64,000 nt of DNA from Silene latifolia (taxonomy: Eukaryota; Streptophyta; Magnoliopsida; Caryophyllales; Caryophyllaceae), in assembly GCF_048544455.1 (NCBI RefSeq), contig NC_133538.1, forward strand, positions 435,796,311 to 435,860,310, in the 5' to 3' direction. Each line of letters begins with the position of its first letter. The first letter of the stretch is position 1. Below are positions 57,365 to 64,000 of this stretch, piece by piece. The notes below the pieces were generated by a model. It saw only the letters and a list, made by a program, of their open reading frames with translations, had not been told where the DNA came from and did not search any database. A program made the position numbers and the translations under genes.

Positions 57365-58012
57365 TTAGCTTTCTGGTGCGGCCATCTCCATAGGCAGCGG
57401 CATTCCTGGGACCCTACAGAGGAGGCGTCGTAGTTCCTGGTATTGTTGTTCTATGTATGTCTCTCTCCCGGCAGGTCGCAGGTGCTCTTGTGACTGATGT
57501 TCGGATCCTCGTACGAAGTTCTGTTGTCCCAAGACTGCAGGTTGGCGCATCTGCGATGCTGCTGCAGCCGGGCCGCTTTCCCAGGTATACTCAGCTTGAT
57601 TTGTAACCGGGACCCTGATCATCGGGACCGCAGCTGCTGCTCTGCTCTTCTGGCGTCCTTCTGCATCTGACGTGGGTGTTGGCTCTTGGTGGGCTGGCTC
57701 CTCATATGGTGTTAATGCCCCCAGCCCTGTTGGGACCAGGCCTCCTCTTGGCTGTGGTGTTGCGTCCATGTCTAGCCTAAGTGCCACTTCGCGTGGCAAC
57801 ACCCGCGTCTGCCTCCGATCCCCACTTTCTCCTGGTGGCCTCCCGAATCTGTCTTCCTGCATCCAAGGGGCCGAATTAGCGGCATGGCTCCTTAACTCGT
57901 TGATCTGTGCTCGGAGGAGATTGTTGTCCTCTTCCATCTGGGATCTCATGCTTCTATTCTCGTTCTGCATAGTCTGGATTGTCCTTGCTAATGTGTCCAA
58001 TCCGCTTATCAT
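57365..58012 (-). pseudogene. gag: Tat-2 gag N-terminal region
   Basis: ATG 58012. Helical start (LARTIQTMQNENRSMRSQME) followed by a Pro/Gly/Arg-rich variable segment (REVALRLDMDATPQPRGGLV). The frame ends at 57365, 170 bp before the conserved gag core. Confidence 0.65.
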
Positions 58013-58373
58013 GATGCTGGTGGGACTCGGAGGAGCCTGAGCCTGTTGCCTAGATTGTGTTCCTCTTTCAGGCTGTGTGACTCCTTGCCGTCCCTGGACG
58101 ACTCCTGAATCTCTAATCTGGACTCTCTCCGAAGATAGGCTTGCTGCTACCTGGGAACTTTGGCTTTGCTTAACTGCTGGTATCTGAACAACAGTGGCGG
58201 CCTGGATCGAGGTAGTGCGTGTTGCTGTTGCCGAGGGAGATGGTACCTATGTTGATGCCGAGGGGAGCGGTACCCGCGTTGCTGGGGCACCGCTGGTGCT
58301 ACCTGGGTTGGTTTCTTTGTGTCCGGACATGTTATGCTTGCTGTGTAGACTGACTAACGAAGAGGACCACTAT

Positions 58374-58392
58374 GCCCCACGGTGGGCGCCAA
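58374..58392 (-). other. Primer binding site of Tat-2
   Basis: Minus strand TTGGCGCCCACCGTGGGGC, a phrase typical of plant gypsy elements of this kind. It lies two bases inside the LTR edge at 58395. Confidence 0.85.
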
Positions 58393-58394
58393 CT

Positions 58395-58938
58395 TGTTTT
58401 GGTAAATTTCTACCAATTTAGGGTTAAAGCGGTCTTAGCGTTAGGTCCGTATTATGATTTGATTGATTGTTGTATGTTAATTTGGATGTGCGACGTAAAT
58501 AAAGAACACAAGCAATTTTGGTGACGCGGAAAACACAATTTGGGAAACAACCGCGGGGGGAGACGGAATCCCACCAAGATTTTCACTATAATTCGGGAGG
58601 AAATACAGTTCGTGCGTATGCTATGAATTCTAGGGTGTAGTTCTCGTATTTCTGATGATCTTTCTTCTTTGCGTTGAGGCTCTTTATATAGGGGAGCTTG
58701 GCTAGCTAGGGTTTCTTGCTTTCCCTCCAAGTTATTCCTAATTTTATACAGAATAGGACTTTCCTTCCCTGGATATGGTAAGTGATAGAACTCTCATATA
58801 CTTCTTCTATGCGGATCAAAGCCCACGTTCTGCGCTTCACGCTGATGCTGTCACCCTGGCTCCCTGATGCCCTGCGTCCCACACTGCTTCCAGACTTGGT
58901 GCCCCATATCAGCCCATATCCAGATTTTGGGCCTAACA
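58395..58938 (-). repeat. 5' LTR of Tat-2
   Basis: 544 bp, TGTTTTGG...CCTAACA on the plus strand. The minus-strand TATA-like TATATAAAGAG (about 58690-58680) is the expected promoter. No palindrome array like those of the other gypsy elements was seen. Confidence 0.9.
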
Positions 58939-58943
58939 AAGAT

Positions 58944-59194
58944 GTCGAGAATAAGATGCTATGAGTAGGTATTTCTCTATATGCTTTTTTTTTTTTTTTT
59001 TTAAAAAAAATTAGGATTGAGCAGGAAACTGGGGAGAATCGTGTGAGACCATTCTTTTTAATGAGAAAAATCATTTAATGAGATTAATCCAATCTATGCC
59101 TCGCCTTCTCAAATTACCCCAACCTATACTTTTTACCATATTAATCTCATCTTTACACTCATTTTTCTCGTATTAGACCGGCTTAAATTTTACC
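58944..59194. other. Host spacer between Tat-2 and Athila
   Basis: Contains an 18-T then A run at 58986-59011 and simple AT-rich sequence. No gene seen. Confidence 0.5.
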
Positions 59195-60729
59195 TGTTGT
59201 AACAGGTGAAGATATTTGATGCGTGTCTAAAATATGACGTTTCGCACTCTATTCTACACGCATTTCAGAGCTCAGATGTGCAATATATGCCTATATTTCC
59301 CTATTTTCTTCTACTTTCGTGTTTTTGTACTTTATTGCAGAAATGTGAAGAATTCAACGGGAAATCAAGCCAAATCCGTCCCCGAGTGACCTGCATTGCA
59401 TATGACGTAAAGGAATTACTTAAGGAACGAGCTTGGTGCGCGATCCAAGGCCCAAAAAAGACAAGTCCACGAGTTAAAAGAAGTCAAGTAGCAGCTCAGC
59501 CAGTCGATCGACCAGCCTTGTCAGTCGATCGACCAATGCTCGGGTTCCAGAAGCTACTGTTTGCTGAGGAGCAGTCGATCGACCAGCCTTTTCAGTCGAT
59601 CGACTGGATTTCTATTTCAGACGAGAATTAGATGACCGTGAATCTTGAAGCCCGTGAAGTCTAGGTTTAGGAAATAAGTTGTTGCGTTGATTGCTATATA
59701 ACGTAACAGAGATCATCAAGTTTTTATCTAAGTTTTACATCACAATACAGTGCTTTGAGTTTTAGTTTTATTTCGAGTAGCTAGGGTTTGGGATAATCGA
59801 TTGTAGCATTGGAATTCTGCCCTTGTTCTTGATCCTTCCTCCGAAATTCTCGTATTCATTCTGCCTAATTCCATTTATTGTTTCGCTTTTCGTCATTAGT
59901 ATTAGGATTGCTAGATTAGTGCCCAAAGCCAATCATTGTTATTGTTATTTGCTATCTATTTCAAATCATGAATTCAGTACCCTATTGTCTTAGTTGTATT
60001 ATTGTTTTTACCTTTATCATGAGTAGCTAAATCTGTAGTGCTAGGATGTAGGGGAATTGTAGCATAGGCGGCATTAGATTGAACACGGACTGAACCCGCG
60101 TGTCAGTCGATCGACTGATCTTGGTGGTCGATCGACTGACCTTGTAAGGTTATCCTTCGTTTTAATTGTTCTTAATCTTGTATTTAGCAAATCGAATGCA
60201 TGCGACCAGTTAAATACCTATTTTGTGACCGACCCATTAGATCGAAAGATAGGGAAGGTTATTTGACCGTCAATTAAATCGACTAAATTGTGCTAAGATA
60301 GAAAGATAGGTATAGTTTAGACCATTAGTCACTTTTCGGACGAAAGTCGTATTAGTGACATTAGGGACCTATAGCGAGATCGAGAGATGCTATATGTTAG
60401 GAGTGGACCGAGAGGACCTCTTATTTCCCGCCTTACCGTGATTGATTCAGACCGACTTAGTTTCTTTGCCGCGCCGAAGCTATAATGACCCGACCATCCT
60501 AGTACCCTTCTTTTATCTGTTTAAATCGTATTTTTAGTTTATTTTCTTTCTATTGTTATTAGCTATAGACCAATTCAAATAAACCCCCATAATAGTTACC
60601 TCGATCGAACATAGATCAACTAAAGTTTACAAGTGCCTCCTTGTGGTTCGACCCTGTTTCCACTAGCCTAGGTTAGTCTTAATAGGAGATTATAAATTTT
60701 ATCTTTGGTACTCACAACGACGGGTATCA
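59195..60729 (+). repeat. 5' LTR of Athila (left boundary tentative)
   Basis: A TG start at TGTTGTAACAGGTGAAGATA (59195) and a CA end at GGGTATCA (60729) give about 1.5 kb. TATA box CTATATAACG at 59694-59703. Four GTCGATCGAC palindromes lie upstream of it and two downstream. The boundary cannot be confirmed without the 3' LTR. Confidence 0.55.
59502..59703 (+). promoter_or_regulatory. Athila LTR promoter with GTCGATCGAC palindromes
   Basis: GTCGATCGAC at 59503-59512, 59524-59533, 59574-59583 and 59595-59604, the last extended to the perfect 14-bp CAGTCGATCGACTG. They sit 90-200 bp upstream of the TATA box (59694). Two more (60104-60117, 60127-60136) fall in the transcribed part of the LTR. 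Confidence 0.75.
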
Positions 60730-60734
60730 AATTT

Positions 60735-60751
60735 TGGCGCCGTTGCTTAGG
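60735..60751 (+). other. Primer binding site of Athila
   Basis: TGGCGCCGTTGC is followed by TTAGG where the canonical Athila site has CGGGG. The first 12 bases match the tRNA-Asp type. Confidence 0.8.
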
Positions 60752-60854
60752 AGGCAATAGTCCTAATTTTAGTTGTTTTATTTTTTGGTCTTTCTTAGTT
60801 TAAGGGACATCCGTTCCTTAAACTTTTCTTATATTCTTTTTGTAGTTTCATCTT

Positions 60855-63045
60855 ATGCGCGAGTCACGGGGTGGAGAATTAGTATCGTTGAACCCTGAGC
60901 TTGAGAGATCCTTGCGCGAGTTGAGGCGAACACAAAGAGTATTACCGACAGAGGAAGAGCCGAGTACTCATGTCAAGCTATCACGAAACGATCTGTTCAA
61001 GAAGACCCACATCTTCACCGGTTTCCACTTCTTCACCAAGAGACATTACTTCTCCGGAAATCCCAGTCATGGCCGAGGAAGCAAGTATAGCTAGTTATTC
61101 TGAGCCGACAGCCGACAACTTATATAAGGGGTTCGAATTACCGGAGATGCCAGAAATTCGAACCAAAGCCCGCCTACATTACCATGGTCGAGAGAAATCG
61201 GTTTGGTGGAGCTGCAAATGAAGATGCGAAGACATATGGAGACCTTCATTGATTCTCGCCGCTCCATTCCCCCACCACCGGCGTGACCCAAGATCAAATC
61301 AAAGAAACCATGTTCATCTTCTCCCTTCGTGATGCTTTGCAAGGGAGTGGTATAGAGATTTGGACCGGGCCGCTCGGAGATCACGATTGGAATACATTGG
61401 CATTGGCGTTCTACAAAAAGTACTTTTCTGCTTCAAGGACGATCGCTATTAGAGCTCAAATCACGGGCTTTAAACAAGGGCCGGATGAGAATTTCCACGA
61501 GGCATGGGTCCGATTCAAGAAGTTGGTGCGAACCATACCGCATCATGGGTTCGAAAAGTGGAGTTTGTGCAATCATTTCTACAATGGGTTGTACGACGAT
61601 CGAGGGCCATTTTGGATCTTTGCCGGCCATCGGGAGATTTCTTTGAAAATTTGGGAGCAACCAAGGGGTGGAAGATCATTGACGATCTAGCTACCCACAA
61701 GGCCGAGTATGGGAATTCAAGGGGAAACCGAGAGAAGAGCTGCTGAATCCTCTTCTGTTCTTTGCGCTTGAGGCTCTCACCGCGAGATTTGACAAGTATG
61801 AGCTAGGAGGAGCTTCTAAAGGTGGGATATACCAAGTTAATGCCGTATCAGACGGCCCCTTCGTCTGTGAAAGGTGTGGAGTTGAGGGCCATGTCTCGAA
61901 AAATTGCCCTAACCCCTTTGAATCTTGTGCTGCTTTTCAACACTATAGGCAGACAAACACCTACTACGAGCCACCGCATCCGAACTTGAGTTGGAGAAGC
62001 CAAAATGTCCAAAATCCAACCCAACAATGCCGCCACAAAGCGGCCATATGTCCCGCCTCATCAAAAGCAACAAAGAATACCGAGAAGCCTCCTTATGTGC
62101 CGCAAAGAACAATCACAAAACTCTGAGTTCTCCGAGCTTAAGAATCTTTTGCTAAAGGAGTCCCAAGCAAGAGAGGCCGGGATGAAGTTACTTGAGAGCC
62201 AAATTGCTCAACTGGCTAGTAAAAGTAACACTCGAGCTCCCGGACACTTACCCACTCAACCCGAACAAAAGGAGACCCTAAATGCCATCACTCTGAGGAG
62301 CGGGTCCACCCTCGATGGTCCTGCCATGGTTGAGGATGCTGTCGAGAAAGATGAGCCAGAAATAAGTCAAGAGAAAGCTCCAACGAACAAATCAAAGAAA
62401 AAGGCGTCTGCCAGGCATTTCAGTCGATCGACTGAAGTACCTAGTCGATCGACTGAAACACGGGTTCCAGGAGCTTCTGGAACTGTGCAACCCGGTCGAT
62501 CGACTGAGGAGGTTGGTCGATCGACCAATATCACTGCTGATGTTGAAGAGTTTCGTCCTTTAATGCCAAATAATCTACGAGACCACTTGTTTCGGGGAAC
62601 CACCGTCCCGAAAATTTTAGGGGCAGACCCGAGTGCTGATAGGTCAGTCCCGGCTCCGAAGTTCGATCCAATGACGGTCAATGGTTCTCATTTGAGACGG
62701 TCTGAGGAGGGGTCTAGCTTCAACAAAGAAAAGGTGACGGACTTTCAGCCTAAGTCCAAGGATACCGGCACGCGCGAGTTAGAGGAGAGGGCTAAGGTGC
62801 TCCTTACAGCCCCATATCCGGAGAGACTCGTGCCGACGAAGGAGCAGGTATATTTTAGTAAATTCGAGAAAGTTATTCGTAGCTTGAATGTTCAGGTACC
62901 ATTCCTAGAGTTAGTTAACCAAGTGCCAGCATACACTAAATTCATGAAACAGTTGTTGTCAAAGAAAAAATCTCTTGAACATGTTCACACTGTTGCGTTA
63001 ACTAAAGAGTCTTGCTCCTACTTGTCTCACACTTTTGCCCCATAA
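60855..63045 (+). pseudogene. gag: Athila gag, frameshifted
   Basis: ATG 60855 (MRESRGGELVSLNPELERSL), about 105 bp after the primer site. At least three frame changes occur (about 61010, 61220-61280 and 61690). The gag domain is at 61290-61640: FSLRDALQGSGIEIWTGPLG, ALAFYKKYFSASRTIAIRAQ, FHEAWVRFKKLVRTIPHHGF, then CNHFYNGL. A zinc knuckle CERCGVEGHVSKNC is at about 61868-61909. The clean ORF 62005-63045 has ESQIAQLASKS and LNAITLRSGSTLDGP, a hallmark of Athila gag. Residues about 140-174 of that ORF contain four RST(E/N) units, encoded by the same palindrome that fills the LTR. Confidence 0.85.
62421..62525 (+). repeat. Palindrome module inside Athila gag
   Basis: CAGTCGATCGACTG (62421-62434), AGTCGATCGACT (62443-62454), GTCGATCGAC (62495-62504 and 62516-62525), all in one frame. 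Between the second and third lies CGGGTTCCAGGAGCTTCTG, matching CGGGTTCCAGAAGCTACTG between the LTR palindromes at 59524 and 59574. The spacing is nearly equal (51 versus 50 bp). Confidence 0.85.
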
Positions 63046-63074
63046 GTTAGAAGATCCGGGCGTTTTTCGATTCC

Positions 63075-63919
63075 TTGCGGATAGGTACCTTTTCTATCGA
63101 AAAGGCTTTATGTGACTTAGGAGCTAGCATAAGTGTCATGCCCTTGAGTCTAGCTAGGAGGCTTAAGTTGACCAGGTTTGCAATAACTGAGATGACAGTT
63201 CAGATGGCTGACCGATCTGCGGTCGAGCCTATAGGAGTCCTAGAGGACATACCCGTCCAGATAGGGAAGTTTTTCTTCCCTGTTGACTTTGTTGTCCTTG
63301 ACATGCCTGAGGATGACCATATTCCCATTATTTTGGGTAGGCCATTTCTCGCACACTTGGTGCGATTATAGATGTCGGTCTAGGAAATTTGACTTTTAAA
63401 GTGGGAAAGCACTCTATTGTCTTTGCCCAGCCGGCTAAGAAAAAGGATCCCATGTGGCCTGTTACATGTAATACGGTCTTTGACAAGAAATCGTACTTTG
63501 TACTTCCCGATATGCCTGTTTCTATTCCTGTTGTAACCCCTCCGCCCCGGATTGGGAGCAAGAAGGAGGAAGAATCTGTTATTTTAAATAATGCAGGAGC
63601 TGGTTTGGGGAAGAGCAAGCTGCAAGTTATTCCAGCCGCGAGAGAGCCGATCATTCAAAGAGGAGGTCTTGGATGCCTAAGCTATGGGACCGATGAGGAA
63701 GTGGAAAATGAGCCAGCCAAGGTGAGATGGTCTGATTTGGAGTCTAACGATCCCAAGGAAGTCCTTAATTGGGGAGATGCCGAAGCTGATCAGCTGAGTT
63801 CTCCAACTGTTGAAGCTAAGAAGGGTGCAGCTGATGAGATGAGCACCATTGAGAATACCTCTAGTAGCCAAAAGCCGACGAAATGGGCCATACCATGGTC
63901 CTTCTTGATCAACTATTAG
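63075..63919 (+). pseudogene. pol: Athila protease and downstream linker
   Basis: RIGTFSIEKALCDLGASISV carries the retroviral-type active site as D-L-G-A-S, usual for Athila. It is followed by PVDFVVLDMPEDDHIPIILG and RPFLAHLVRL, where the frame shifts at about 63370. The next frame (63389-63919) contains NLTFKVGKHSIVF at its start and an acidic linker leading toward RT. It ends with TAG 63917-63919. RT is not in the window. Confidence 0.75.
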
Positions 63920-64000
63920 TTGATCATGCTCGTTATAAACTTCATTCTTTTTGCTTTGTTCAGACATTTTTATTGCTTTTGTGTGCGCGAAAACTTCGCT
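63920..64000 (+). other. Window end, inside Athila
   Basis: 81 bases with no recognisable coding. It should lie between protease and RT of Athila. Confidence 0.4.

Larger units (their letters stand above)
48712..58938 (-). mobile_element. Tat-2: complete Tat-lineage gypsy element with antisense gene
   Basis: LTRs 48712-49274 and 58395-58938, target duplication AAGAT (48707-48711 and 58939-58943), primer site and purine tract. Minus-strand order: gag, protease, RT, RNase H, second RNase H, integrase, then a 3.1-kb 3' region with a plus-strand spliced ORF. The LTRs differ at only a modest number of sites by eye, suggesting a fairly recent insertion. Frame breaks in gag and RT make it non-autonomous as it stands. 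Confidence 0.95.
59195..64000 (+). mobile_element. Athila gypsy retrotransposon, 5' part
   Basis: Plus strand: probable LTR, primer site TGGCGCCGTTGC at 60735 (the tRNA-Asp type typical of Athila), gag, and the start of protease/pol. RT, RNase H, integrase and the 3' LTR lie beyond the right edge. Frameshifts in gag indicate a defective copy. Confidence 0.85.

Overview
The window is nuclear DNA of a flowering plant. It looks like a eudicot, but I cannot name the species from sequence alone. Almost all of it is nested transposable elements around one small two-exon host gene. The plant call rests on Tat, Athila and Tekay type Ty3/gypsy elements, Ale/Retrofit-like copia elements, CACTA transposons, a Helitron end, and a host protein built like an uncharacterised plant single-pass membrane protein.

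Layout. 1-13455: a giant minus-strand Tat (Ogre/Retand-like) element with gag, protease, RT, RNase H and integrase (10254 down to 3511), a tRNA-type primer site (11120-11133) and its 5' LTR (about 11141-13455). Its 3' LTR lies left of the window. Its long 3' region carries spliced plus-strand (antisense) genes. 13614-19299: a minus-strand copia element with target duplication ATATG, ending about 300 bp upstream of the host gene. 19608-19806: host exon 1. 19807-47904: a 28-kb intron filled with repeats: a degenerate copia relic, a Helitron 3' end, AT-rich repeats, and a plus-strand copia (28905-46541). That copia is broken by a CACTA element (31295-33746) and by a minus-strand Tekay-like gypsy element (33971-46104), and the Tekay LTR is itself broken by a second CACTA (34678-39268). 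47905-48227: host exon 2. 48712-58938: a complete minus-strand Tat element (target duplication AAGAT) with an antisense gene in its 3' region. About 59195-64000: the 5' LTR, gag and protease of a plus-strand Athila element that runs off the right edge.

How the parts relate. The only recognisable host gene is the pair 19608-19806 plus 47905-48227. Joined in phase it gives a 173-codon ORF whose single membrane segment is split by the intron. All element polyproteins have frameshifts or stops and look non-autonomous, although the second Tat element keeps a 788-codon pol ORF.

The most unusual pattern is that three unrelated gypsy elements each carry a different array of short palindromes just upstream of the LTR TATA box: GAAGAGGCGCAG hairpins in Tat-1, ACTCGATCGAGT in Tekay and GTCGATCGAC in Athila. 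In Athila the same module also sits inside the gag coding region, and in Tat-1 a paralogous LTR-like core promoter drives the antisense gene. Other notable items are an apparent TG (not AG) 3' splice site in the host gene, a 5S-rRNA-derived segment with its internal promoter boxes inside a CACTA element, and two MITE-like foldbacks whose inverted repeats are built from about 35-bp phased motifs.
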